A stretch of DNA of 64,000 bases from Gammaproteobacteria bacterium (GTDB taxonomy: Bacteria; Pseudomonadota; Gammaproteobacteria; Pseudomonadales; Azotimanducaceae), in NCBI GenBank assembly GCA_026707945.1, contig JAPOVV010000074.1:62001-126000 (forward strand). Reading direction: 5' to 3'. Both the position numbers and the translations under genes were made by a program. Shown piece after piece: positions 54,811 to 63,785 of this stretch; within the stretch, counting starts at the first letter, position 1, and each line of letters begins with the position of its first letter. The notes beneath the pieces were generated by a model that was given only the letters and a program-made list of their open reading frames with translations, was not told the DNA's origin and did not search any database.

Positions 54811-55806
54811 CTAACTTGAGTGAGTAAGAAGTCCGCGACCGACCATCTCGCCAGCCAATATACGATCAATCGCATCAGATAACGTATCAATGGTTAGTGG
54901 CGCGACAAAATCCTCGAGGTTGTCGATCTTCCAATTCGACGCCAAGTTTGACCAAATAACGTTCTTTTCATCAAGTGGCAACTCAACCGAGTCAATCCCC
55001 AACAGATTCACATGTCGCAAGATGAATGGAAACACCGATGCAGGAATCATGGGTGAACTCACCAAACCACATGCAGCCGCACTTTGACCGTACTTCAGTG
55101 CTTTGATGCAATTGAACAGAATTGCTCCTCCCACCGTATCAACGACACCACCCCAGGTTTCACGAAGTAATGGTCGAGATGATTCATCTTCGAATTCGCT
55201 GCGATCGTGAATCTCGGAGGCACCAAGATTGCGGAGAAACTCGTGCTCACTCGCCTTACCCGTTACCGCGTGTGTTTCGTAGCCTGCTTGACTGAGTAGG
55301 CGAACAGCAACGCTACCTACCCCACCGGTCGCTCCCGTCACTAATACAGGACCGCCACTCGGCGACATCCCCGCGCTCTCCAGCTTGTGAATGCACAGCG
55401 CGGCCGTAAATCCGGCCGTACCCAAAATCATCGCGTCTCGCATGCTTAAGCCGGCCGGCAATGGCGTGACCCAACCTGATGGCACCGAGATATATTCGCC
55501 GTATCCACCCGCGGTGTTCATGCCCAAATCGAAACCGATAACGATCACTTCGGTTCCCTCCGCGATCGAAGCATCGCTCGATTCGGCGACTACGCCAGCA
55601 GCGTCAATTCCTGGCGTGTGGGGGTAATTTCGCGTGACACCGGGATTACCTGTCGCCGATAACGCATCTTTGTAATTCAAAGATGAGTATGCAACGCGTA
55701 TCAACACATCGCCTTCAGGTAAATCGCTCGTATCCCGTTCAACGATCGCGCGAGTGAATGACCCGTCTTCTTCTTTCGTTACTTCGAATGCCTTGAATTG
55801 CGTCAT
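54811..55806 (-). CDS. acuI: Acryloyl-CoA reductase (YhdH/AcuI)
   Basis: A zinc-independent medium-chain dehydrogenase of 331 residues that reduces acryloyl-CoA to propionyl-CoA with NADPH. Family features are VAYSSLNYKDALSATGNPGVTRNYPHTPGIDAAG near 35-70, the Rossmann loop TGATGGVGS near 154-162, and GILTHSS-like ends. The acrylate detoxification or DMSP/3-hydroxypropionate route feeds propionyl-CoA into the methylcitrate cycle also encoded in the window. It is not adjacent to prp genes. Substrate assignment is by family. Confidence 0.93.
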   Translation of the reverse strand: MTQFKAFEVTKEEDGSFTRAIVERDTSDLPEGDVLIRVAYSSLNYKDALSATGNPGVTRNYPHTPGIDAAGVVAESSDASIAEGTEVIVIGFDLGMNTAGGYGEYISVPSGWVTPLPAGLSMRDAMILGTAGFTAALCIHKLESAGMSPSGGPVLVTGATGGVGSVAVRLLSQAGYETHAVTGKASEHEFLRNLGASEIHDRSEFEDESSRPLLRETWGGVVDTVGGAILFNCIKALKYGQSAAACGLVSSPMIPASVFPFILRHVNLLGIDSVELPLDEKNVIWSNLASNWKIDNLEDFVAPLTIDTLSDAIDRILAGEMVGRGLLTHSS

Positions 55807-55866
55807 CGTGTCGCTCCTATATCAGGTCGTTTCTATTTGAGACTGATTGATGTACCAAGACGGATA

Positions 55867-56955
55867 TCAGAATGATCGTATACCGTTCTTTAGCCAACTT
55901 AAGAGTGCAGTTACCGAAGCCGCTAATCGTGCGGCCAGCTGATTCAGAGGTTTTACGGGCATGACCCATTGCACTTCATATACCTCAGAGTCATTGCACG
56001 CACTTTGAATGTACTGATCGCTCGTTTGAATCGAATCTACCAAATTGAGTTCAAGCGCTTTCGACCCGTACCACGTTTCGCCTGTTGCGGTGGAAGACAC
56101 GTCAACACTTTCGCGGTACTTAGATACAAAATCCTGAAAGAGCTCATGAGTCTCTTCCATTTCCTCCAGGAACTTCTCACGATGTTCATCAGTGTTTTCG
56201 CCAAAGATCGTCAACGTTCGCTTGTGCTTTCCAGCGGTTAGAACTTCGTAATCAATGTCATACTTCTGGAGAAACCGGTGAAGATTCGGCAGTTCGGCCG
56301 CTACGCCGATCGAGCCCACAACAGCGAACGGAGCTGCGATGATTTGATCGGCAACCACGGCCATCATGTATCCGCCGCTTGCCGCAATCTGATCAACCGC
56401 GACGGTCAACTTGATGCCTGCTTCGCGAATTCGTAACAGTTGCGACGCCGCAAATCCGTAGCTGTGTACGTAGCCACCCGCGCTCTTGAGGCGCACCACA
56501 ACTTCGCTCGGTTGTTTCGTCCGCACCAACACCGCAGTAATCTCCTTGCGGAGAAATTCTGATTTCGCTGCTTCGATGTCTTCGCCGTTGAAGTCGAGCA
56601 CGAATACATGGTTTTTCTCGTCCTTCTTCGTCGTGTCCGTTGCGCCTTCGGTTTTTGCTTTCGCCGCCGCTTTGGCTTCGCGCTGACGATCTTTCGCTTC
56701 TGCTTGGCGCTGCTTTCTTTCGAGTTTTCGCGCCCGTTGTGCAGATTTCGGATCGAATGCCTCCATGTCAATGCCGCGCTGTAGATCCCGGTACATTTCA
56801 TTGACGTGCCTTACAACGAGATGACCTTCGGGGATATCTGGATGGTGACGTCGTTTTGGAAGAATGGAAGCGAGCGCAATCAGTACAAACACGATGCAAA
56901 TAACAACCCAGAAGCTCTTCGCAATGAATAATCCGAGCTCAAAAAGAAATTCCAT
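55867..56955 (-). CDS. sohB: Signal-peptide peptidase-like protease SohB
   Basis: A membrane-anchored S49 serine protease. The frame opens at 57099, but Met at 56955 (MEFLFELGLFIAKSFWVVI) starts the typical SohB N-terminus; the segment before it overlaps the divergent gene and is not conserved-looking. This gives 362 residues, close to E. coli SohB (349). A transmembrane helix, a highly charged Lys/Arg/Ala-rich coiled linker (RARKLERKQRQAEAKDRQRE), then the protease domain with LKSAGGYVHSYG and the nucleophile region AASGGYMMA. A catalytic Ser-Lys dyad is expected. Substrates are unknown. Confidence 0.93.
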   Translation of the reverse strand: MEFLFELGLFIAKSFWVVICIVFVLIALASILPKRRHHPDIPEGHLVVRHVNEMYRDLQRGIDMEAFDPKSAQRARKLERKQRQAEAKDRQREAKAAAKAKTEGATDTTKKDEKNHVFVLDFNGEDIEAAKSEFLRKEITAVLVRTKQPSEVVVRLKSAGGYVHSYGFAASQLLRIREAGIKLTVAVDQIAASGGYMMAVVADQIIAAPFAVVGSIGVAAELPNLHRFLQKYDIDYEVLTAGKHKRTLTIFGENTDEHREKFLEEMEETHELFQDFVSKYRESVDVSSTATGETWYGSKALELNLVDSIQTSDQYIQSACNDSEVYEVQWVMPVKPLNQLAARLAASVTALLSWLKNGIRSF

Positions 56956-57039
56956 TAAGTAATTACCGGTTTGACAGGTGGAGCAAAATTGGTCGCTAAA
57001 CGCGACGAGAATCGAGGGTATGCCAAGGGCGCAACAGGG

Positions 57040-57378
57040 ATGACCGAAACCGAGTTCATACGTTTGCTGAAACAGAAAACGCGACTCGAAGTGGCGCAAG
57101 AATTTGCGTCGCCAATTCTATTCAGCGTCAATTCAGCCACACTTCAATTTACGCCCGGCGAAAACCTCATCGAGCGACGCGAGACCACACCCGATGAACC
57201 CGATCTGCTCACGATCCACTGCGTAAGTTGGAGCCGTCTTTATGAAGTTCTTGTCGGTGAATATGACCTGATGACCGCGTTCCTTGATCGCGAGATCTGG
57301 ACCAATGGCTACTTACCGCTCGTATTTCGCCTATTCGCGATATTCCAGCCAGCGCTTACCACCCGAATTCCCGAGTAA
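57040..57378 (+). CDS. SCP2-like lipid-binding domain protein
   Basis: A protein of 112 residues from the ATG at 57040 (MTETEFIRLL); the frame can be extended upstream to 56971, but that part overlaps nothing conserved. The pattern of a short hydrophobic-core domain, LTIHCVSWSRLYEVLVGEYDLMTAFLDREIWTNGYL in outline, resembles the SCP2 sterol-carrier fold, in which an aromatic-lined groove binds lipids. It is divergent from sohB with about 84 bp between starts. The call is by pattern and is tentative. Confidence 0.65.
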   Translation: MTETEFIRLLKQKTRLEVAQEFASPILFSVNSATLQFTPGENLIERRETTPDEPDLLTIHCVSWSRLYEVLVGEYDLMTAFLDREIWTNGYLPLVFRLFAIFQPALTTRIPE

Positions 57379-57425
57379 GACCACTACACTCGTAGCGACT
57401 GGATCTCGATCAAGTCAGAAACCGA

Positions 57426-58394
57426 TCACTCATCCTCGCTAGACAAGCTTCCTAGCAAACGTCGCCGTTGCGTGAAATCAGGTTCGTAAGCCTCTTCAGG
57501 CGCAGCTCGAACGGCTTCATCCAGACGATGGGCGTCATCTCCGACAAGAATCCGCCAGCGTTCTTCCCGAACGCCATTCAAGATGATCGTTGCCGCTTGA
57601 TCTGCGGTCGTTGGCGCGTTGTCTCGGAATTGTGTGCGAACTTCGCGGAGACGTTCGCGGATTTGATCTGGCGTGAAATTGTGAACCGGCATACCCCGGT
57701 CGATCCAATTTTGTTTGACTTGCTCAAGATCCGAATCACTTAACGTTGGTTCTATGGCATTGCCAAGGATTCGCGCACTGTTGATCGCAATCGAGGTTCC
57801 GATATGTCCAGGCATGACCACACTGACTTTAACGTGTGGCGCGTTAAGGCGCAGATCGGTAATTAACGACTCGCTGAATCCTTTTACTGCAAATTTCGCT
57901 GCCGAGTAAGCAGTATGCGAAATCCCGCCACCTAAACTTGCCCAGAATCCATTGACACTGCTCGTATTAATGATGTGCCCTTCTTCACTTGCGACGAGCA
58001 TCGGCATGAATTCTCGAGCGGACCAGTAGACGCCATACCAACAGACGGCGAACGTGCGTTCCCATTGATCCCGCGGTCCGTCGACGAAGCCACCGCCACC
58101 GCCGATCCCGGCGTTGTTAAAGAGCAGATTGATATGTTCGGTTTCGTGTTGTTCTCGAACTTCCTCTGCGAAACGTTTGATGTCATCTTCGACACCGACA
58201 TCGCATGTATGTCCCGTGACCGTGACCTCCGGATTCGCTTTTTTCGCTAGGCTTAGCGTTTCATCGAGGTTGTCCATCAGTACATCGCATGTCGCGACGT
58301 GGCATCCTGCTTCAACGAGCTGGAGGACAAGCCCTCGGCCCATTCCTGTTCCGCCGCCAGTAACTACTGCGATCTTGTCATTGAAATCTTTCAT
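57426..58394 (-). CDS. Short-chain dehydrogenase/reductase
   Basis: A 322-residue SDR with the classical Rossmann loop TGGGTGMGRGLV near 12-23, the NNAGIGGGGG motif near 90 and the YSAAK catalytic Tyr/Lys near 158-162. The C-terminal extension beyond 250 (QIRERLREVRTQFRDNAPTT...) is longer than in minimal SDRs and fits members acting on larger substrates. It overlaps the ferredoxin gene by 4 bases and is presumably the second gene of that pair. The substrate is unknown. Confidence 0.9.
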   Translation of the reverse strand: MKDFNDKIAVVTGGGTGMGRGLVLQLVEAGCHVATCDVLMDNLDETLSLAKKANPEVTVTGHTCDVGVEDDIKRFAEEVREQHETEHINLLFNNAGIGGGGGFVDGPRDQWERTFAVCWYGVYWSAREFMPMLVASEEGHIINTSSVNGFWASLGGGISHTAYSAAKFAVKGFSESLITDLRLNAPHVKVSVVMPGHIGTSIAINSARILGNAIEPTLSDSDLEQVKQNWIDRGMPVHNFTPDQIRERLREVRTQFRDNAPTTADQAATIILNGVREERWRILVGDDAHRLDEAVRAAPEEAYEPDFTQRRRLLGSLSSEDE

Positions 58395-58747
58395 GTCGTA
58401 TTTCCTGATTCTGCTTCAATATGGATGGTCAACCCATCTAACATCGGTGTGACAATAACCTGGCACGCTAGACGACTTGTCTTACGGCATTCAGGTACAA
58501 ACTCAAGCATTTCCTTCTCGTCGTACGAGATGGGTCCAATTCGATCGAACCATTCTTCGTCAATGTAGCAATGACACATGGTGCATATGCACGCACCGCC
58601 GCACTGCGACAAAATGCCCGCTATTCCATGGTCAACTGCGAAATCCATCACCGAAAGCCCTACTCGATCCGTTACGGAGATCGATGTGCCGTCCGGCTGT
58701 ACAAAATGAACCGTCGCTTCTTTAGGATCAGTCGTTAAGGGAGCGAT
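58391..58747 (-). CDS. 2Fe-2S ferredoxin with non-canonical start
   Basis: A plant-type [2Fe-2S] ferredoxin. Cluster cysteines are in the CGGACICTMC loop plus a later Cys in LACQVIV; the family signature GILSQCGGACICTMCHCYID is complete. The conserved N-terminal strand (ATVHFVQPDGTSISV) lies upstream of the first ordinary start codon (GTG 58651), in an open frame that reaches a stop at 58763-58765. No ATG, GTG or TTG exists in that part, so the real start may be an unusual codon: ATC at 58747 or ACG at 58735 fit. I give the ATC boundary. It is probably an electron donor for the downstream SDR or a partner oxygenase. Confidence 0.7.
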   Translation of the reverse strand: MAPLTTDPKEATVHFVQPDGTSISVTDRVGLSVMDFAVDHGIAGILSQCGGACICTMCHCYIDEEWFDRIGPISYDEKEMLEFVPECRKTSRLACQVIVTPMLDGLTIHIEAESGNTT

Positions 58748-58908
58748 GGTCGCCGATTGGGTTCAGCAAGGAAAACCAATTTTATTGGGGGCTATTTCGC
58801 GCAATTCTCCGTTAGTGAAAGAACGAATAACGAAGAGATCGTTCAGGATATCCACCTGCGATCGCCGTGCGTATCTATCATTCTCCACCGGAAAATTGAG
58901 GGTATATC

Positions 58909-59517
58909 TTGACCGTCATTGGTCTAACCGGTGGCATTGCTTCAGGTAAATCGACGTTAAGTGCCTTTGCACGCGATCGAGGCGCACACGTGATTGACGC
59001 GGATTTGCTCGGTCATCGAGCCTATGAACCTGGCACAGCTTGTTTCAACGCCGTCGTTAGTGAATTTGGACGCGATATCGTGGCGAACGACGGTTCCATC
59101 GATCGGCGCGCCTTGAGTGGGAAGGTCTTCGCGGAAGGATCATCGCTCAAACGTCTGACTGACATTGTTTGGCCAGCGATCAAAGAAATGGCACAAACCG
59201 AGATAGCGAACGTCAAACGCAGCGAACCTGATCGGACGGTTGTGCTTGAAGCCGCAGTCCTACTCGAAGCGGGTTGGCAGGATTTTGTCGATGAAGTCTG
59301 GGTAGCTGTCGTTGACGTCGAAACCGCGATTACGCGCACAATGAAACGAGATGGGTTGGATCGAGAAGCTGTTCAGAGTCGCATCGATGCACAGCTGTCA
59401 AACGAAGCGAGGATCGCTGCAGCGGATGTCGTGTTCGACAATTCCGGCACTGAAGCAGATTTACTCGCAGAAGTTGCACGTAAGTTCGAAGAGATCGAAA
59501 CCCGGAGTGCGGCGTAA
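58909..59517 (+). CDS. coaE: Dephospho-CoA kinase
   Basis: Last enzyme of CoA synthesis, phosphorylating the 3'-hydroxyl of dephospho-CoA. The 202 residues contain the P-loop GLTGGIASGKST at about 5-16, DADLLGHRAYEPG near 33-45, and the LID/CoA-binding segment RMKRDGLDREAVQSRIDAQLS-like text near 143-163. The start is a TTG preceded by GAGGG 7 bases upstream. It lies immediately before the PHP gene, whose ATG directly follows the coaE stop. No pilD/zapD neighbours are present. Confidence 0.95.
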   Translation: MTVIGLTGGIASGKSTLSAFARDRGAHVIDADLLGHRAYEPGTACFNAVVSEFGRDIVANDGSIDRRALSGKVFAEGSSLKRLTDIVWPAIKEMAQTEIANVKRSEPDRTVVLEAAVLLEAGWQDFVDEVWVAVVDVETAITRTMKRDGLDREAVQSRIDAQLSNEARIAAADVVFDNSGTEADLLAEVARKFEEIETRSAA

Positions 59518-60144
59518 ATGATCATCGATCTCCACGCTCACTCAACTAAATCCGACGATGGTCGCGCAAAAGTCGAAAACTATTGCAAGTGGATCAAAAC
59601 GCGCGAATTGCCGCTTGATGGCTTCGTTCTTACCGAGCACCGCCAGTTCGATGACGAATCTGACTATTCGCCGCTCGGTGCCGAGTATGGCTTATTGATT
59701 CTCAAAGGTAGCGAAGTCGAAACCGAATACGGTCATGTCCTCGTTTTCGGCGTAACACCTGAGCTCGTCCAAGAGTTTGACTTTGCGAGCATTAGTTTGC
59801 CACTTGCGAACGTCATCGAAGCGTGCGACAAACATAACGCGGTGGCAGTACCGTGCCATCCGGGGCGACCTCGCGTCGGGATGGCAGCACACCTTGAAGA
59901 ATATGGTGTTCCCGAAGGTGTAAAGATCGTCGAGATTTACAACGGAGGGAGCCGCAACAATGAAGACGAGATCGCGTGTTCGCTAGCCGATGAACAGGGT
60001 TACGCTGGTATCGGCGGGAGCGACGCTCACATTGTCAGTCACATAGGTCGGTGTGCGACCCGATTTAATCAAGACATACATTCTATGCAGGACCTAGTTG
60101 AAGCGTTGCAAAACAACGCTTTCGAAGCAGTCACATTTCGCTGA
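59518..60144 (+). CDS. PHP-domain phosphoesterase-like protein
   Basis: A 208-residue PHP (polymerase and histidinol phosphatase) domain metalloenzyme. The first metal motif is DLHAHSTKSDDG (His6 and His8), then TEHRQFD near 39-45, and CHPGRPR near 120; GGSDAHI near 168 contains the last ligands. A two- or three-metal site is expected, for a phosphoesterase or ribonuclease-type function. Its start codon abuts the coaE stop with no gap, so co-translation is certain. The substrate is unknown. Confidence 0.88.
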   Translation: MIIDLHAHSTKSDDGRAKVENYCKWIKTRELPLDGFVLTEHRQFDDESDYSPLGAEYGLLILKGSEVETEYGHVLVFGVTPELVQEFDFASISLPLANVIEACDKHNAVAVPCHPGRPRVGMAAHLEEYGVPEGVKIVEIYNGGSRNNEDEIACSLADEQGYAGIGGSDAHIVSHIGRCATRFNQDIHSMQDLVEALQNNAFEAVTFR

Positions 60145-60178
60145 AGCGCCCTGCCAATTCAACCTTCACGGTACGCAT

Positions 60179-60400
60179 ATGTTTGCGAAAATTGCCCTCG
60201 CGTTCGGTAAGGTGTATCCGTATTTCTGGCCGATCGCATTTATCGTGATGGGAGTCATCAGCCTAAACGAACCCCACATCCATTTGAGTATTCTCGGAGT
60301 AAACCTAACCGCGCATAACCTCATGTGGTTTATGATGGGATTAGCGCACGCGGACATCTTTTGGCGCGGCTGGTGTGCTCGCCACGGCGCGTCGAGTTAA
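60179..60400 (+). CDS. Small membrane protein (73 aa)
   Basis: A 73-residue protein beginning MFAKIALAFGKVYPYFWPIA, with two hydrophobic segments (YFWPIAFIVMGVISL and LTAHNLMWFMMGLAHADIFW). The ATG at 60179 is preferred to the frame's start at 60098, which lies inside the PHP gene. No family is recognised. It follows the PHP gene by 34 bp and converges with the copper chaperone gene, overlapping its 3' end by 4 bases. Confidence 0.6.
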   Translation: MFAKIALAFGKVYPYFWPIAFIVMGVISLNEPHIHLSILGVNLTAHNLMWFMMGLAHADIFWRGWCARHGASS

Positions 60401-60612
60401 ACGAGTGCTACGTCGAAACCCGCATCCTCGATCGCTTCATTGAGATCCGCGATCGTGACACACTCGTCGTCGTAAGTAATCGTGGCCAGCGCGTTATCCA
60501 AATCCACGCTTACACTCTCAACGCCGCTTAATCGCCCGACTACATTCTCCACGCTTTGTACGCACGCATCGCAGTGCATGCCGTCGACACCAATCTCAAT
60601 GATCTGATTCAC
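60397..60612 (-). CDS. copZ: Copper chaperone (CopZ-like)
   Basis: A heavy-metal-associated (HMA) domain protein of 71 residues from GTG 60612, with a GAGGA ribosome site just upstream; the frame's first ATG at 60663 would add a non-conserved tail. The Cu(I)-binding motif is GMHCDACVQSVEN, followed by VGRLSGVESVSVDLDNALATITYDD, the complete ferredoxin-like HMA fold. It would hand Cu(I) to the ATPase encoded just upstream, whose stop overlaps this start by 17 bases. Confidence 0.88.
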   Translation of the reverse strand: MNQIIEIGVDGMHCDACVQSVENVVGRLSGVESVSVDLDNALATITYDDECVTIADLNEAIEDAGFDVALV

Positions 60613-62995
60613 GGTGATCCTCTTCAGGTTTCCACGCACGTAACCAAAGGGAATTACACACAACGCTTACGCTCGACAGCGCCATCGCGGCGCCCGCTAT
60701 TGTGGGTGTCAGAACCCCTAAAGCGGCCAACGGCAACATGACCACGTTGTAGATAAACGCCCAAAACAAATTTTGCTTAATCTTGCGAAACGTTGCGCGG
60801 CTAGCTTGAATCGCCGCGGCTACGAGATTGAGGTCATTTCTCATCAATGTAATCGGGGCGACTTCGAGTGAAACGTCCGTCCCTGAGCTCATTGCGATCC
60901 CAACATTTGCGCGCGCCAGTGCAGGCGCGTCGTTAATGCCGTCCCCCACCATCGCAACAACCTCATCGTTCTCGCTCATTCGTTCGACCGCACTCACCTT
61001 GCCTTCTGGTGTCAACTCGGCAAGGACTTCGGTGATGCCAAGTCGTTTCGCGACATCGGCAGCTTTCGCAGCACTATCCCCAGACAACATGCAGCTTCGC
61101 ACACCCAAATCATGTAGCGTTTTCACCGCGTTTTGAGCTTCCGGCCTTAACGTATCGTCAATTTCAAAAGTAGCAAGCAATTTAGCTTCGTCAAAGAGCA
61201 GAATGTCATCAGGCGCATGCGACTCGCCGATCGCGACTCCCATTCTCTCAGCGAATCGCACATTGCCAACAAAATACCTAGCACCGTCGATTCGTCCTTC
61301 GACGCCTTCGGCGACATGATTCAGGAACTCCCTCACAACCAACAGTTCGATGCTATGCGATTGTGCGGCGGCAGTAAACGCTTCTGCGATGGGATGTGTA
61401 CTGTTTACCTGAATCGACGCAGCGAGTTGTATCGCTCGTGATGGGTCGATCGAAGATGAACCCGTGACGTCACCTAACATCGGAGAAGCTGTTGTCAAGG
61501 TGCCCGTCTTGTCGAACGCAATCACGGATATGCGTTGCGCTTCTTCGACACATTGAATGTCTTTGTACAGGATGCCCGCACGAGCGGCCGCACCCGTGCC
61601 GGTAATGATTGCGGTCGGAGTCGCCAGACCGAGCGCGCATGGACAAGCAATCACAAGAACTGATACCGCATTTATCAATGATGTTTCAAGGTCACCGCCC
61701 GTGAACCACCAGGCACCAAACACAACAGCGGCGATCCCGATGACTACAGGTACGAATACCGCAGAAACTTGGTCTACAAGACGTTGAACCGCGATCTTGC
61801 CAGTCTGCGCATTCTCGATGGCTTCGACGATCTGATGTAGGGTGCCGTCTTCTCCTAAGGCGGTCGTTTCAACTTCGACACGACCATCGACGTTGATTGA
61901 GCCTTCGAATACCATGTCGCCAACTGATTTAGCGACTGCAGTGCTTTCGCCAGTCAAGAGCGCTTCGTCGATCGTCGTCGCCCCTTCCAGGATAAGTCCG
62001 TCCGCCGGTATTCGATCTCCCGGTCTGACTTCGAACACGCTCCCAAGCTCGAGGTCGTCTACCGGACGCTCGCTCCATCGACCCGCCTCGTCGCGAAGTC
62101 GCGCCGTCCTGGGCCGTAAATCCATGAGTTCACGCACTGCCGCCATCGTTGCCCGTTTAGCACGAGACTCTAGTCGTTTGCCGAGCAGAATGAATGTCAG
62201 AATCAAGGCGGCGGCTTCGAAGTACATTTCGCCTTCTGCCGCTTCACCGAGTTGAAGCATCAGATACCAGCTGTAGAGATACGCAGCGGTGGTACCTAGC
62301 ACTACGAGCACATCCATATTTGCGCTACCACCACGTAGCGCGTTGTACGCCGCACGATAGAAACGCGCACCGACCAAGAGCTGCAAGATGCTCGCAAGCA
62401 CGACTTCTGCGGCCGGCATCATGTGAATCTCTTCCCAGCCGAAGAACTGCGCAAACATTTGCACCAAGAAGGGAATGCAGATAGCACACGACACGATGAG
62501 CAGTAACTTTTCACGATCATCGGCGCGTTCGGCGTCCCGCGACGTCGCAACACTCTCAGTGGGGATTTGCAAGACGAACCCCACGTTCGCAATCGCGTCA
62601 ACCAAGGCAACGTCAGCGAGGCTGCGCGCGACAAACGTGACTTGCGCCCGTTCTTCAGCGTAGTTCACGTCTACCGATAGCACACCGGGAACGTTGAACA
62701 GCGCATCCTCCACCAAATTCGCATGACCAGGATCGGTCATACCTTCAATAAAGTAGATGCGCGATTGGGTCCCAACGTTGAAACCTGTGCGTTCAACGAT
62801 CGACCTTAAGTCATCGAAGGCGATGATGGTAGGGTCTAAAACGAGCGTCGCTTTTTCTAAAGGTAAGTTGACGTTAGCTTTTTCTATGCCGTCGGCTCGA
62901 TTAAACGCGCGCTCAAGCCGTGCAACACAAGCGCCGCACGTCATACCTCGGATATCTATAGATACGCGTTTCCGCGCTGTGGCCGTGGCGACCAT
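60596..62995 (-). CDS. copA: Copper-transporting P-type ATPase (CopA)
   Basis: A P1B-type Cu(I) exporter of 799 residues. The first HMA domain has GMTCGACVARLE near 17-28. A second HMA-like repeat near 80-145 has lost its CxxC (it reads GMTDPGHANLVE). Then follow eight membrane helices with the CPC ion site ACPCALGLATP near 450, the phosphorylation motif DKTGTLTT near 492, the nucleotide-domain STHPIAEAF, and the hinge GDGINDAPAL near 684. The C-terminus ends in a His/Asp-rich tail. It lies 3 bases after the oxidase subunit III gene and overlaps copZ, so copper supply for the oxidase or detoxification is implied. Confidence 0.95.
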   Translation of the reverse strand: MVATATARKRVSIDIRGMTCGACVARLERAFNRADGIEKANVNLPLEKATLVLDPTIIAFDDLRSIVERTGFNVGTQSRIYFIEGMTDPGHANLVEDALFNVPGVLSVDVNYAEERAQVTFVARSLADVALVDAIANVGFVLQIPTESVATSRDAERADDREKLLLIVSCAICIPFLVQMFAQFFGWEEIHMMPAAEVVLASILQLLVGARFYRAAYNALRGGSANMDVLVVLGTTAAYLYSWYLMLQLGEAAEGEMYFEAAALILTFILLGKRLESRAKRATMAAVRELMDLRPRTARLRDEAGRWSERPVDDLELGSVFEVRPGDRIPADGLILEGATTIDEALLTGESTAVAKSVGDMVFEGSINVDGRVEVETTALGEDGTLHQIVEAIENAQTGKIAVQRLVDQVSAVFVPVVIGIAAVVFGAWWFTGGDLETSLINAVSVLVIACPCALGLATPTAIITGTGAAARAGILYKDIQCVEEAQRISVIAFDKTGTLTTASPMLGDVTGSSSIDPSRAIQLAASIQVNSTHPIAEAFTAAAQSHSIELLVVREFLNHVAEGVEGRIDGARYFVGNVRFAERMGVAIGESHAPDDILLFDEAKLLATFEIDDTLRPEAQNAVKTLHDLGVRSCMLSGDSAAKAADVAKRLGITEVLAELTPEGKVSAVERMSENDEVVAMVGDGINDAPALARANVGIAMSSGTDVSLEVAPITLMRNDLNLVAAAIQASRATFRKIKQNLFWAFIYNVVMLPLAALGVLTPTIAGAAMALSSVSVVCNSLWLRAWKPEEDHRESDH

Positions 62996-62998
62996 TCG

Positions 62999-63616
62999 TT
63001 AGGAGGTAATAAATAAACCTACCATCGCAACCCAAACAAATAATAGAAAGTGCCAATATAGCGCGCACTGATCTATCGCATTCTTCATCCGAGTGAATGA
63101 GCCGTCGACCTTTATGTATCGGATCGCACGATACCACGCGATCAGTCCACCGAGTAAGTGAACGCCGTGAATGCCTGTGATCGTGTAGAAGAATGCATTC
63201 GCTGGGTTGCTCTGAGCGGTATATCCGAGATCGAAGAGTTGCTTCCACGCAACTAGCTGTAGCACGAGAAATACGAACGTGAGGACGCCCGCCGTGATGA
63301 AGCGAACACGAACGGCGTCAATCTGTTCTTTCGGCAATGCGGCACGTGCCCATTCAAAAGCGCCACTAACTACAAACAGAACTAGCGTGTTGAACCAAAT
63401 TAACCAAGGTTCCGGGGTCGAAACCCAATCCGTACTGAACGCTTTCCGCATGTGGTACGCCGAGAATAGGAGGAAAAACAACACTCCAACGACGCACAGG
63501 AACAGTACCAATGCGACTTTGCGATTCGTCGCCGTAAAGTAGCTCGTATGAAGATCTACGACGTTGCCTTCTGGCGGAAGCCAGGGCTTTTCCAGGATTT
63601 TTTTAAAGAAACCCAT
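62999..63616 (-). CDS. Heme-copper oxidase subunit III-like protein
   Basis: A 205-residue membrane protein with about five hydrophobic segments of the CoxC type: VALVLFLCVVGVLFFLLFSAYHMRK, WLIWFNTLVLFVVSGAFEWARAAL, VRFITAGVLTFVFLVLQLVAW, and AFFYTITGIHGVHLLGGLIAWY with the typical GxHGxHL text. The C-terminus is ALYWHFLLFVWVAMVGLFI. Subunit I and II genes are not adjacent; the gene begins the short run with copA and copZ, so it may belong to an oxidase encoded elsewhere or be a NorE-like orphan. A TATAAT on the minus strand at 63726-63731 could be part of its promoter but lacks a good -35. Confidence 0.88.
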   Translation of the reverse strand: MGFFKKILEKPWLPPEGNVVDLHTSYFTATNRKVALVLFLCVVGVLFFLLFSAYHMRKAFSTDWVSTPEPWLIWFNTLVLFVVSGAFEWARAALPKEQIDAVRVRFITAGVLTFVFLVLQLVAWKQLFDLGYTAQSNPANAFFYTITGIHGVHLLGGLIAWYRAIRYIKVDGSFTRMKNAIDQCALYWHFLLFVWVAMVGLFITS

Positions 63617-63785
63617 TCAGATTTTTAGCTAGAAGTGATGTGTCTCGTGCCAACCATATGAACCATCACATAGCTAATGACTGGCGCTTAGAAACGAGAA
63701 AACCGGTTGATGAACCGCGGGGAAAATTATAAAAACGGGGGCGTTATTAACGACACTCGCAAAAAGCAACGCAAGAAGACGCATC

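Noticed and set aside
56956-57099. N-terminal extension of SohB to 57099
   Set aside because: The extension overlaps the divergent SCP2-like gene and lacks signal or conserved text; the Met at 56955 starts a normal SohB N-terminus.
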